A stretch of DNA of 64,000 bases from Hyphomicrobiales bacterium (GTDB lineage Bacteria > Pseudomonadota > Alphaproteobacteria > Rhizobiales > Aestuariivirgaceae): positions 124,001 to 188,000 of the forward strand of contig JACPNZ010000018.1 in the NCBI GenBank assembly GCA_016185245.1, read 5' to 3'. A program made the translations under genes and the position numbers. The notes under the pieces were generated by a model. It was not told the DNA's origin. It was given only the letters and a program-made list of their open reading frames with translations, and made no database searches. This document shows, piece after piece, positions 54,640 through 63,362 of the stretch (its first letter is position 1; the number at the start of each line of letters is the position of its first letter).

Positions 54640-56634
54640 TCAATTTGCATCCAGCATGGACTGCAGAACAGGCCTGACGCTGAGTAGCATACCGTCTGCC
54701 ATGGCAGCATGGCCCTCGGCAGTCGGATGGAGGGCGCCAGTGGTTTCGGAAAACACCCCGGCCGAGGTCTTCTCGTCGATCTTGCCGAATCGGTCGGCGA
54801 CTTTCTGGTTCACCACCATGTAGGCATCATTGAAGGTTCGGACCCAGCGCTGACGCAGCGCATAGGGGTAGTTCTGGGTCGCCGGATTGTAGAGCCGCCA
54901 GTCACGCACCTTGCCCGACCAGCTCTGCTCGCAGGTCGCCGTATCGCGCTCGGCCTTGCCCCAGCAGGGGATCATGAGAATTTCGGCGGGATCGATGGCT
55001 GCCTTCGGGTTGCGGGCACAGAAGCCATGACCCTCGAACATCTTGTCGGCATAGATATGGCCGGCGAAGGTCCAGCCGTGATCGCCGGCAAGATCCCGCA
55101 TCTCCTTGTACAGTAGCCCGAACTGGGCGCGGACGGCGGCCAACCTATTGGCCCGGGCCGCCAGCCAACCGTTGAACATGTCGAGCGACTGGTTGGCGGG
55201 GTAAGTATCCTCCGGCGCCTGCCCGTCGGCCGCCTGGCAGATGGCGCCATTTTCGTCGGTCACCAGGTCCGGGTAGGCGGTCAGGATGACGCGCGACGGG
55301 TCGAACACGCGGTCGGCGGCGGAATAGACGGGAAGAGCGACCTCGAGCGCCTTGGCGAGCCGCGCATAGGCCCCGGGCAGGACGTCGCGCATGCGCCTGG
55401 CGAATTCATCGGCCGAGACGGTGGCGCCGAAGAACGAGGCGATACTGGCCGAAACACCGTCGCGCAGCGTGGCCCAGGCGACGACATTGGAAAATCCGAT
55501 ATCGTTGCCGCCGACCGACAGAAAGACGAAGTCGATGGTGCGCCGGAAATTATTGCGCGGGCATAGCCACTGGTCGCCCGACTGCTCCGGCTTGTCGGCA
55601 CAGAGCTCCTTCAGCACACGGAATATCTGCGAATCGCGGTTGCCACCGGATAGTGGATGGGCCATGGGCCGCGACGACACATCGGCCTCCGAAACGCGTT
55701 CGACATAGGTCTGCGGCCCGAGGAGCCCGGCATCGACCCCGGCGCCGGAACAGGCATAGTCGAGGAAAGTGATGGCAATGCGCGGATTTTCGATGGCTAG
55801 CTGTAGGGCGGCCCGGAGTTGCTGGCCATAGAGCGAGCGATGGCAAAGCCGGTCGGTCCATTGGGCCGAACCGGTAATGTCGTTGGGCTGGCGCAACGGA
55901 TAGAGATTGCGGTAGCGCCGCACATCGCCGAAGGCCACCGGCCGGTCGGGATTGCCTTCGCCCGAAGCAAAACTGTCGCCGAGGCCAACGATAAGAATGT
56001 CGCGCGCCGCGGCCTCGACCATGACGGGTGGCTCGCCGACCACGTTGACGGCGACTTCGGCGCCGCCCGGATAAGGGAGCGCAATGCCTTCGCCGTTCAC
56101 CCGATCGGCGCAATTGGCCCTCGCAACCAGTTTTCCGCCGATCCGCCATTCGCATGTCTTGTCGGCAGGAAGCGGCCGATTGCCGGTTGCCGCGAGCCAC
56201 AGCTCGATGTTGTGGCTCTGTGGATTGACATAGGAGCCGATGTCGCCGCAGGCCGTGTGCTGGCGTTTGTCGCTGTCGTAACAGGTGGCTCCCTCGGCCC
56301 GTGCCGCCCAGCCGCGCCAGTCGAAATTGTTGCGGAGGATGTTGCTGAAGGCGATGCGGCGATCGTTCAGCACGTGCTCGGAGCCCAGAACCGAGGTCTT
56401 TCGGACCAAACTGTCGCGCTCGTCCGGGGGCAGGTTGAGGCCATCGACGTACAGAAGATACTGGCGCCAGGCGTTCTCGTGCAGTTTGAAAAAGGCGGCG
56501 TCGCGGAACAGGCGGAAGCGGTTGACGATCTTCCACTCGATGCGAAAATCGAAGCTGTCGAGGCTTTGGGCGTCGGCCATGCTGCCCCAGAGCAATGTCG
56601 AAATGCAGATTAGGATTGCGGCAAGATTCTTCAT
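54640..56634 (-). CDS. Secreted SGNH/GDSL-like hydrolase
   Basis: A 664-residue exported protein. A signal peptide (NLAAILICISTLLWGSMADA) precedes an N-terminal domain of about 190 residues and a C-terminal SGNH hydrolase domain. Block I is GLGDSFASGEGNPDRP with the catalytic serine near residue 221, block III has GGNDIGF near residues 375-378, and the closing block is LHPTAEGHAAMADG with the catalytic histidine. The big insert between the blocks, with many cysteines, differs from small GDSL esterases. The substrate is unknown; an acyl ester on a polymer is possible. I start at the ATG at 56634 because the signal peptide begins there. Confidence 0.85.
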   Translation of the reverse strand: MKNLAAILICISTLLWGSMADAQSLDSFDFRIEWKIVNRFRLFRDAAFFKLHENAWRQYLLYVDGLNLPPDERDSLVRKTSVLGSEHVLNDRRIAFSNILRNNFDWRGWAARAEGATCYDSDKRQHTACGDIGSYVNPQSHNIELWLAATGNRPLPADKTCEWRIGGKLVARANCADRVNGEGIALPYPGGAEVAVNVVGEPPVMVEAAARDILIVGLGDSFASGEGNPDRPVAFGDVRRYRNLYPLRQPNDITGSAQWTDRLCHRSLYGQQLRAALQLAIENPRIAITFLDYACSGAGVDAGLLGPQTYVERVSEADVSSRPMAHPLSGGNRDSQIFRVLKELCADKPEQSGDQWLCPRNNFRRTIDFVFLSVGGNDIGFSNVVAWATLRDGVSASIASFFGATVSADEFARRMRDVLPGAYARLAKALEVALPVYSAADRVFDPSRVILTAYPDLVTDENGAICQAADGQAPEDTYPANQSLDMFNGWLAARANRLAAVRAQFGLLYKEMRDLAGDHGWTFAGHIYADKMFEGHGFCARNPKAAIDPAEILMIPCWGKAERDTATCEQSWSGKVRDWRLYNPATQNYPYALRQRWVRTFNDAYMVVNQKVADRFGKIDEKTSAGVFSETTGALHPTAEGHAAMADGMLLSVRPVLQSMLDAN

Positions 56635-56691
56635 GGGCGGCTTGTTGCCGCAAATCGGGGCCAAGTTTGGGCGAGTGGGCCCGCGTGGCGA

Positions 56692-57120
56692 TCAGACCGT
56701 CAGCCGGTCAAGTGCCGAGGCCGTCTGTTCGATCTGGATTTCGATTTCCTCGCGCCGCGACTTGAGCACCTGCAGATGTGCCTTCAGGGGTTCTGCGGCC
56801 TTGGCACAGCCGAGTATGTTTGCATCGGCTCCGGCCAGTTCGAGCAGATGGCGAATCTGGGCGATCGGCACACCCATTTTCCGCAACATGAGAACGTTGC
56901 GCAGCCGCTTCACGTCGGAGGCAAGATAGGTGCGGAATCGGCCGTGCCGAGGAGGCGAGAGCAGCTCGGCACGCTCGTAGAAGCGGATGGTCTTCGGATC
57001 GGTGCCGGTTTCCTTGGCAAGTTCGCCGATGAACAAAAAACCATCGATTCCACTTCGCTCGATGGAGCCGCCAGGTAACACTCCCCCAGTTTCCTGTCCG
57101 GCCCGGCCATCCATGGTCAT
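56692..57120 (-). CDS. MerR-family transcriptional regulator
   Basis: A 142-residue regulator. The winged helix starts FLFIGELAKETGTDPKTIRF-YE and continues LLSPPRHGRFRTYLASDVKR; the rest is a dimer helix (LKAHLQVLKSRREEIEIQIE). An extra 27 residues precede the helix-turn-helix. A lone CAKAAEPL cysteine is not enough for a clear metal site, but the position (C-terminal part) is as in heavy-metal sensors of the CadR/ZntR type. The next gene (SGNH hydrolase) does not look like its target. Starts at 57120 or 57114. Confidence 0.85.
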   Translation of the reverse strand: MTMDGRAGQETGGVLPGGSIERSGIDGFLFIGELAKETGTDPKTIRFYERAELLSPPRHGRFRTYLASDVKRLRNVLMLRKMGVPIAQIRHLLELAGADANILGCAKAAEPLKAHLQVLKSRREEIEIQIEQTASALDRLTV

Positions 57121-57502
57121 ACTCCTCGTGTGCGGGCTGACGGCACAGCGCCAGCGTGATTCGGCTGTTGTAAACGTACGGAACTCCCTCTAAAGATGCA
57201 ATATTTGCATATGCACTCTTTGCGTGTAGTCGGCTGAACGAACCTCCTTGTAGTTATATGAACTCAACCAAGTATACATCTATAAAGCCCGCGAATATTT
57301 ATGAATGTAATTCATGTTTATCCAAATATAATATATCACATCATATATATGATCCGATATATAGTGTAATATCATAAGTTTAAGTTCATAAATTAACTGT
57401 ATATTAACTATATTTATATCATCAATACTCATGACGAAACAAATTCGTCACCTCGACAACTGTCGAGGTCCCTTCAATACAAGACGGGCGTGGGAATTCA
57501 GA
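57121..57502. promoter_or_regulatory. AT-rich control region upstream of ftcR
   Basis: A 382-base gap between the MerR gene and ftcR. From about 57180 to 57430 it is strikingly AT-rich against a GC-rich background, with TATATA runs. It contains palindromes (ATGAATGTAATTCAT at 57301-57315 and TCATATATATGA at 57341-57352) and a perfect CtrA box (57393-57407). In related rhizobia and Brucella the master flagellar regulator rem/ftcR is controlled by MucR, a protein that prefers AT-rich DNA, so a similar role is likely here. I see no convincing -10/-35 pair. Confidence 0.6.
57393..57407. promoter_or_regulatory. CtrA box upstream of ftcR (TTAA-N7-TTAA)
   Basis: TTAACTGTATATTAA, an exact CtrA consensus match, 96-110 bases upstream of the ftcR start. 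The surrounding DNA is very AT-rich, which raises the odds of a chance match, so this box is weaker evidence than those at the origin and ftsK. Confidence 0.5.
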
Positions 57503-58189
57503 ATGATCATCATCGTGGACGACCGAACCGACGTGACGGATGCCTATCGCTCGAGCCTCGGGCGCGAAGGGGTCTCGACCGCGAGTTTCACGCCTCATGA
57601 TTTCGAGGGCTGGTTCCATTCGACCAGCGGCCCCAATCTCTCCGCCGTGGAGGCCTTCGTGTTGGGCGATTTCGAGACCCGTGAGATGATCACCCGCAAC
57701 ATCAAGGCGCGCTCGGAAATTCCGGCCATCGCCCTCAATGACGCCCCAAGATTGGAGAACATCCTGAAATTGTTCGCCGCAGGTGCCGACGATGTGGTGC
57801 GGAAGCCCGTCCATGCCCGCGAGATCATCGCTCGCATCGCCGCCATCCGTCGGCGCCATACGCCGCCGGCGCGCCTGATCGATACCGGCGGGCTGCGCAT
57901 TCACAGCGATGGCCGCGATCCCGAAATCAATGGCGAGACGATCATTCTGCCGCGCCGCGAACGCCGCATTCTGGAATTTCTGGCGGCCAATCGTGGCCGG
58001 CGGGTCAGCCGCACCCAGATCTTCAACGCCGTCTATGGTCTCTTCGACGAGGAGGTCGAAGAGAGTGTCGTCGAAAGTCATATCAGCAAGCTGCGTAAGA
58101 AACTTCGTTCCATGCTCGGCTACGATCCCATCGATACCAAGCGTTATCTCGGCTACCAGCTGGTGCTGCGCAGCGCCCAGGCCGCCTGA
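57503..58189 (+). CDS. ftcR: Flagellar master regulator FtcR (Rem-like response regulator)
   Basis: A 228-residue OmpR-family regulator: a receiver domain that is degenerate in places and a winged-helix domain. It matches the FtcR/Rem group (VDDRTDVTDAYRSSLGREGV at the start, LPRRERRILEFLAANRGRRV, VVESHISKLRKKLRSMLGYD, DPIDTKRYLGYQLV). FtcR and Rem are master switches of flagellar genes in Brucella and Sinorhizobium. The phosphoacceptor would be D56 in AFVLGDF and the lysine is in VVRKPVHAR, but the threonine/serine position is Asn (AIALND), so phosphorylation may not matter. I chose the ATG at 57503; an upstream frame adds unconserved residues. It meets fliI tail to tail with a three-base gap. 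Confidence 0.9.
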   Translation: MIIIVDDRTDVTDAYRSSLGREGVSTASFTPHDFEGWFHSTSGPNLSAVEAFVLGDFETREMITRNIKARSEIPAIALNDAPRLENILKLFAAGADDVVRKPVHAREIIARIAAIRRRHTPPARLIDTGGLRIHSDGRDPEINGETIILPRRERRILEFLAANRGRRVSRTQIFNAVYGLFDEEVEESVVESHISKLRKKLRSMLGYDPIDTKRYLGYQLVLRSAQAA

Positions 58190-58192
58190 TCA

Positions 58193-59527
58193 TCAGGCCA
58201 GTCCCTCGGTTATGGCGCGAAAGCCATCCTGGCAGGGTGGCTCGTAGAAACTCTGGCTCAGAACCCGATACAATTTCGGAATGAGCATCACGGCGCGGTC
58301 GAGTTCTTCGTCGGCCCCCGTCTGATAGCCCCCCATGGCCCGTAGATCGCGCGATTCCTCGTAGCGCGCCACGAGCCTCCGCAGTTCGGCGGCGACCTTG
58401 CTCTGGTCGGCGGTCCACACCCGTCGCGACAGGCGCGACAGCGAGGCAAGAATGTCGACCGCCGGATAGCGTCCGGCCTCGGCGATCCGGCGGTCGAGCA
58501 CGATGTGGCCGTCGAGGGTGCTGCGAATCGCATCGGCCACCGGATCGTTGTGATCGTCGCCGTCGATCAGCACTGAAAACACGCCGGTAATCGAGCCGCA
58601 TTCGCCGCGGCCGGGACCGGCTCTTTCGAGAAGATGCGGCAAGTCGCCGAACACGCTGGGCGGAAAGCCACGCGCCACCGGGGCCTCGCCCGCCGAAAGC
58701 GCCACATCGCGGCAGGCGTGGGCATAGCGCGTCACCGAATCCATGACCAGAAGCACCTCTTCACCGCGGTCGCGAAAGAACTCGGCGATGGCCATGGCAG
58801 CCAGTGGCGCGAACCGTCGCATCAGAGCGCTCTCGTCGCCGGTGGCCGCAACCACCACTGCCTTGCCGAGGGCGGTGCCAAGGACATCTTCGACAAACTC
58901 CCGCACTTCCCGGCTGCGCTCGCCCACCAAAGCCACGACCACGGTTTGGAAGCGGTCGGCGCGAGCCATCATCGACAGGAGGCTCGACTTGCCGACGCCC
59001 GAGCCGGCGAAGATGCCGACGCGCTGGCCCAGACAGATCGGCGTGAAGACGTCGATCACCCGAACGCCGGTGATCACTCCGCTCCCCACCGGCCGCCGCG
59101 ACATGGCCTGTGGGGCGGGCTCGGTGATCCGCACGGCCGCGGGCCCTGGCGATAGCGCCGGGCCGCCGTCGATGGCTCGCCCCAGCCCGTCGATCAGACG
59201 TCCCTTCCAGCTCTCGTCCGGTCTCAGACGCAGCGTGCCCTTGGGCCAGACGGCGGCGCCGATTTTCACCCGCACACCGCTCCCGAGAGGACGGACGACA
59301 ACCGCGTCGCGCTCGATCTTGATCACTTCGGCCAGTGCTTCGCCGCCCTCGGCCGCCAGCGCCACCAGGGTGCCGATCTGCAGGAAACGCGACAGCCCCT
59401 CGACCTGCACGGCATGGTGGCTCGCCGCCGAAACCCGTCCCACTACCCGAACCAGCGGCTCGTTTGCCGAAAGGTCGGCGAGGCCTGCGGCGAGGCCGTG
59501 CAGGCGTTGCAGGCCGGTCGCCGCCAC
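58193..59527 (-). CDS. fliI: Flagellar export ATPase FliI
   Basis: A 444-residue ATPase that powers flagellar type III export, related to the F1 beta subunit. It has the Walker A GIFAGSGVGKSSLLS, Walker B VLLVMDSVTRYAHACRD, and the FliI signature GFPPSVFGDLPHLLERAG and SITGVFSVLIDGDDHNDP. The N-terminal domain is LVRVVGRVSAASHHAVQVEG. It follows flgF with a two-base gap and shares that operon. Confidence 0.95.
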   Translation of the reverse strand: MAATGLQRLHGLAAGLADLSANEPLVRVVGRVSAASHHAVQVEGLSRFLQIGTLVALAAEGGEALAEVIKIERDAVVVRPLGSGVRVKIGAAVWPKGTLRLRPDESWKGRLIDGLGRAIDGGPALSPGPAAVRITEPAPQAMSRRPVGSGVITGVRVIDVFTPICLGQRVGIFAGSGVGKSSLLSMMARADRFQTVVVALVGERSREVREFVEDVLGTALGKAVVVAATGDESALMRRFAPLAAMAIAEFFRDRGEEVLLVMDSVTRYAHACRDVALSAGEAPVARGFPPSVFGDLPHLLERAGPGRGECGSITGVFSVLIDGDDHNDPVADAIRSTLDGHIVLDRRIAEAGRYPAVDILASLSRLSRRVWTADQSKVAAELRRLVARYEESRDLRAMGGYQTGADEELDRAVMLIPKLYRVLSQSFYEPPCQDGFRAITEGLA

Positions 59528-59529
59528 AG

Positions 59530-60255
59530 CTACACTCTCGCCGCCAGCGTCTGAATCGCCGACTTGTAGGAATTGCTGCTGTCGTCGATGGCCGCCGCCA
59601 GGCTTTCGAACGCCTTGGTGACGCGAATGAGGTTGGTCATCTCGCGAATCGGATTGACGTTCGACTCTTCGACAAATCCTTGCACTATGCCGTCCGCCGT
59701 AAACGACAATATCGGTGACCCGGGCTGCGCCGGAACGAGGCCCGAGTTCTCGTAGCGCCGGTAGGGCTGACTGAGGTCGATGGCGAAGAGGCCGATGGCG
59801 GCCGATTGCTTGCCGTTCTGGCTAATCATGCCGTCACGGCCGATCGCCACGGGCCCCGCCGCCGGATCCAGCACGATCGGAGCGTTTCCGGCATCGAGCA
59901 CCGGATGGCCGTTCAGCGTGACCAGTTCGCCGCTCTCCAGAACCTGCATGCGGCCGTCCCGAGTGTAAGCGACACCGGCCAGGGTCTGGATGGCGAAGTA
60001 GCCGCCGCCCTGTATGGCGACATCAAGGGGATTGCCGCTCCTGGTCAAAGCACCCGCCGTTTCCACCGCATGGGACTGGCCGTGGGAGGGAAACTCGGTG
60101 GGAACGGGCGATGCCGAAGACAGAACCGAGTCGAAATGCACGCCCTCAGCGCGAAACCCCACGGTGCCGGCGTTGGCCACGTTGTTGGCTATGGTCGCCA
60201 GCCGCTGTTCCAGCGACAGTTGCCCCGACAGGGAGACATAGAGACTGGTTTCCAT
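59530..60255 (-). CDS. flgF: Flagellar basal-body rod protein FlgF
   Basis: A 241-residue proximal rod protein with the N-terminal rod motif (SLYVSLSGQLSLEQRLATIA and NNVANAGTVGFRAEGV), the middle FlgE/F/G domain (YFAIQTLAGVAYTRDGRMQV) and the C-terminal helix (EESNVNPIREMTNLIRVTKA). I chose the ATG at 60255 at the rod motif. A four-base gap separates it from the DUF1217 gene, and fliI follows, so the three form an operon. Confidence 0.93.
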   Translation of the reverse strand: METSLYVSLSGQLSLEQRLATIANNVANAGTVGFRAEGVHFDSVLSSASPVPTEFPSHGQSHAVETAGALTRSGNPLDVAIQGGGYFAIQTLAGVAYTRDGRMQVLESGELVTLNGHPVLDAGNAPIVLDPAAGPVAIGRDGMISQNGKQSAAIGLFAIDLSQPYRRYENSGLVPAQPGSPILSFTADGIVQGFVEESNVNPIREMTNLIRVTKAFESLAAAIDDSSNSYKSAIQTLAARV

Positions 60256-60259
60256 ACGT

Positions 60260-61036
60260 TCACCGGCCCGTCTTGAGGCCCTGCAGCTTGAGCAGGGCGT
60301 CGTTTGAAAATACCGCGAGCGTCGACTGGCCGAGGCCGATTTGTGGAACATTGAGCTGGTCCACCGCCTTGGCTGCCTGCCAGTGCGCGGCAAACTTCGA
60401 GAGAAACTTGTCGAGTCCCTCCGGTGTCTTCAGGGCAACGAGATCGATCTTCGCCTTGATCGCCGCCGCCTGTTTGTCGACGTCGACATTGGAATAGGCA
60501 GCCGGCAGTCCGAGGGCCGTCTGCACCACCTTGTAGAGGGCCGCGTCCCCCATCAGGCCATAGACGCTGGCAACATCACCGGCCTTACGGGCAAAATACA
60601 GCGCCAGCCGCACGCCTTCGTCGGTGCTGCCGGCGTTGGCCTCGAGCTCGACCCGCAGGTAACGATCCACGGTGCCTTGCTGGGCGCGGGTGAAAGTCGT
60701 CGCGGTACCGCCATAGCGGGCGAAGTTGAAGGCCGCGGCGAATTCGCGAAAACGCGGGTCCGCCAGCTGCAGGGCAAAGCTCTTCTGCCCGTCGACGCCC
60801 TCCTTCAACACCTTGCGCATGAAGGCCTTGCCATAGGCCATGTCCTTGAGGCCGAAGGCTGCCATGGCGTAATTGAACAGGCGGTCATCCTTAAGGAAGT
60901 CGTCGATCGACTTCACCGACCCGATGCGGGCGAGATAGTAGTCGCCGTCGCGCTTCACGTCGGGCCGTGCCGCAATGACGGCAAGCGAGCGGGTCAGGTT
61001 GGCGCTGATCTGGCGATAGCTGGTGACGGTGTTCAC
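60260..61036 (-). CDS. DUF1217 flagellar-associated protein
   Basis: A 258-residue protein of the DUF1217 family, found in flagellar loci of Hyphomicrobiales. It has YYLARIGSVKSIDDFLKDDR, LFNYAMAAFGLKDMAYGKAF, FRKV-like LMRKVLKEGVDGQKSFA and FNFARYGGTATTFTRAQQGT. Its exact role is not known. I chose the GTG at 61036, where the conserved VNTVTSYRQISANLTR starts; a reading from 61147 adds unconserved residues. The divergent motA starts 131 bases away, and the promoters of both lie between them. Confidence 0.88.
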   Translation of the reverse strand: MNTVTSYRQISANLTRSLAVIAARPDVKRDGDYYLARIGSVKSIDDFLKDDRLFNYAMAAFGLKDMAYGKAFMRKVLKEGVDGQKSFALQLADPRFREFAAAFNFARYGGTATTFTRAQQGTVDRYLRVELEANAGSTDEGVRLALYFARKAGDVASVYGLMGDAALYKVVQTALGLPAAYSNVDVDKQAAAIKAKIDLVALKTPEGLDKFLSKFAAHWQAAKAVDQLNVPQIGLGQSTLAVFSNDALLKLQGLKTGR

Positions 61037-61167
61037 GCGGTGACCGATCCGGTTTGCCCGCGCTACTCTTTCATCCGCGGCTTGCCCCAGTCTGTCGGCA
61101 CCGGCGCAAGTTCCGCGCAAGGGCTGCGGCCTAGCCGTATCTTGCATAGCCAGATGGAAAACGGCGC

Positions 61168-62049
61168 GTGACTTTCGTCATCGGCATGGTCATCGTCTTC
61201 GGTTGCCTGCTCGGCGGCTTCGCCGCCATGGGCGGCAACATCGCGGTGCTGTGGCAGCCCTTCGAGTACATCATCATTCTCGGCTCTTCGATCGGCACAT
61301 TCTTCGTCGCCAATCCGATGAAGGTGGTGAAAGACACCTTCAAGGCGATCATGGAGGCGATCAAGGAAGCAACCCCCAAGGCCCGCGACTATCTCGACAC
61401 GCTGTCGATCCTCTACGCGCTGATGCGCGAGCTGCGCGCCAAGACGCGCTCCGAGATGGGAACCCACGTCGACAATCCCGGCGAGTCGGAAATCTTCAAG
61501 GCCTTCCCGAAGGTCCTCGCCAATCACGACCTCACGCATTTCATCTGCGACTATTGCCGGCTGATCATCATCGGCAATGCCCGCACCCACGAGATCGAGG
61601 CGCTGATGGACGAGGAAATCCAGACCATCACCCGCGACAAGCTCAAAGTCTATCTGGCGTTGACGGCGGTCGCCGAGGCCCTTCCGGCGTTGGGCATCGT
61701 TGCCGCCGTGCTGGGCGTCATTAAGGCTATGGGCGCCCTCGACCAACCGCCCCAGGTTCTCGGCCACCTGATCGGCGCGGCCCTGGTTGGCACCTTCGCC
61801 GGCATCCTGTTTTCCTACGGCCTGTTCGGTCCGCTCGCCTCGAAGATCAAGTCGGTGCGCGAGAAGAAGATCAGACTCTACGTCATCGTCAAGCAAACTT
61901 TGCTCGCCTTCATGAACGGGGCCATGCCGCAGGTCGCCGTGGAGCACGGACGTAAGACCATTTCGGCCTACGAGCGGCCGAGTATCACCGAGGTCGAGCA
62001 GGAGACCATGAATCCCGGCGGTGGCGGCGACCTCAAGAAGGCAGCCTGA
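61168..62049 (+). CDS. motA: Flagellar motor stator protein MotA
   Basis: A 293-residue stator with four membrane helices. It begins [20 protein letters not shown], has [20 protein letters not shown], the charged loop [20 protein letters not shown] (rotor-facing residues), and helices 3 and 4 ([40 protein letters not shown]). With MotB (not in this window) it conducts protons. I use the GTG at 61168. It is six bases from fliM, so motA-fliM-fliN-fliG form an operon. Confidence 0.94.
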   Translation: MTFVIGMVIVFGCLLGGFAAMGGNIAVLWQPFEYIIILGSSIGTFFVANPMKVVKDTFKAIMEAIKEATPKARDYLDTLSILYALMRELRAKTRSEMGTHVDNPGESEIFKAFPKVLANHDLTHFICDYCRLIIIGNARTHEIEALMDEEIQTITRDKLKVYLALTAVAEALPALGIVAAVLGVIKAMGALDQPPQVLGHLIGAALVGTFAGILFSYGLFGPLASKIKSVREKKIRLYVIVKQTLLAFMNGAMPQVAVEHGRKTISAYERPSITEVEQETMNPGGGGDLKKAA

Positions 62050-62055
62050 TAGGCG

Positions 62056-62922
62056 ATGAGTATTCCGAAGTCACCCGGCCGCCGACCGGTCACCGCCGCG
62101 CTCTTCCGGTCGCTGACCGAAGTTCCGGTGTCGGGCCGGCCGGAGGTGGTCAAGCTCTTCGACGGCCTTTCGGCATTGATTTTCGAGGAGCTTGCCAGCT
62201 TCGCCACGATCACCCCACGCATCGACCTCGACGAAATTGCCGAAAATCTGACGCCGGCCACCGATGCCCTGGCTCTTATGCTGGTCTCGCAACGCGGGCG
62301 CTTCGGGGTCTGGGTCGACTGCGATCGCCGCTTCGTGCTGGCCCTTGCCGAAATGTCCTTCGGCGGCAGCGGCAACGAGCCCGCCTTCGAGCTGGAGGAC
62401 CGGCCGCCGTCGAAAATCGAAGCAAGGCTGCGCGAACATTTTCTTGCCGGCCTCGCGGCCAAGCTGCCAGAGGTCCTTGCCGAGGCCCTTGGCCAAACCT
62501 TTCGGCCACCCGCCGATGATACGAAGGAGGACGCCACGACAGCGCCACCGGTTTGCGTCGGCGGCAGCTTTCTGGTCAATATCTTCGGTTACAGTAGCGA
62601 GATTCGTGTCCTGCTCAATCGGCGCGATCTCGCCGCGATCCTTCCACGCCGAAGCACTGGTTACAAAGCCGCGGAACCGGTATTCGCGTCGAACGTGCGA
62701 TTGGACGAGCCGGCGCGGCAAGCCCTGGTCGAAGTCAAGGTGCTGCTGTCGCCGGAGACGCTGTCGGTCGGCGAAATTGGCGCCCTCCGACCGGGCCAGC
62801 TTATCAGGCTTGCCTGCACCGCCCATACGCCCGTGCGTATCGTCAGCGAGAACGTTGCGGTCTGTTCCGGCTCGCTGACGGCCGCCGACGGCTTCATCGC
62901 CGTGCGCATCGAAAACCCATAG
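62056..62922 (+). CDS. fliM: Flagellar motor switch protein FliM (divergent)
   Basis: A 288-residue switch protein of the C-ring. The middle CheC-like domain and the C-terminal SpoA domain (VEVKVLLSPETLSVGEIGAL, LRPGQLIRLACTAHTPVRIV) are recognisable. The usual N-terminal CheY-binding peptide (LSQxEIDALL) is absent: the protein opens SIPKSPGRRPVTAALFRSLT. The middle domain is poorly conserved, as in other Hyphomicrobiales. The gene order motA-fliM-fliN-fliG supports the call. Confidence 0.85.
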   Translation: MSIPKSPGRRPVTAALFRSLTEVPVSGRPEVVKLFDGLSALIFEELASFATITPRIDLDEIAENLTPATDALALMLVSQRGRFGVWVDCDRRFVLALAEMSFGGSGNEPAFELEDRPPSKIEARLREHFLAGLAAKLPEVLAEALGQTFRPPADDTKEDATTAPPVCVGGSFLVNIFGYSSEIRVLLNRRDLAAILPRRSTGYKAAEPVFASNVRLDEPARQALVEVKVLLSPETLSVGEIGALRPGQLIRLACTAHTPVRIVSENVAVCSGSLTAADGFIAVRIENP

Positions 62923-63002
62923 TCGTTTCACGCAATCTTCCCGCAAGTTGAAGAGGATTAGACTGGGCGGGCATCGTGAAGGATTGGCAGGCCGGTGAGT
63001 AT

Positions 63003-63362
63003 ATGAATGATCCTCTTGGCAGGACTCTCGAGGAAGAGTCGCCTATCGACGTCGGAGCAGGATCGGCCCCACTCGATGCCCTGGCACCCGTCATGCCTGC
63101 CGTCGCCGAGTCCATACTGCAGATTCCGCTGACCCTGCAGGTGGTCATCGGAACGACGCGGCTGCCGTTGTCGCGGCTCGCCGAACTTCGCCCGGGCTCG
63201 ATGGTGGAACTCGATCAGCGCCTCGGCACCGCCGCCGCCATCCTGGTAAACGGCAGGGAGGTCGCCCGAGGCGAACTCTTTGTTCTCGAGGGCGAGGATT
63301 CACGGCTCGGCCTGTCAATCACCGAGGTCTTTTCCGGCGAGCGATCCGCCGGGGGTCCATGA
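63003..63362 (+). CDS. fliN: Flagellar motor switch protein FliN
   Basis: A 119-residue switch protein with the SpoA domain ILQIPLTLQVVIGTTRLPLS, LRPGSMVELDQRLGTAAAIL, VNGREVARGELFVLEGEDSR and LGLSITEVF. I chose the ATG at 63003; a GTG at 62976 would add nine residues. The last bases overlap the fliG start (ATGA at 63359-63362). Confidence 0.9.
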   Translation: MNDPLGRTLEEESPIDVGAGSAPLDALAPVMPAVAESILQIPLTLQVVIGTTRLPLSRLAELRPGSMVELDQRLGTAAAILVNGREVARGELFVLEGEDSRLGLSITEVFSGERSAGGP

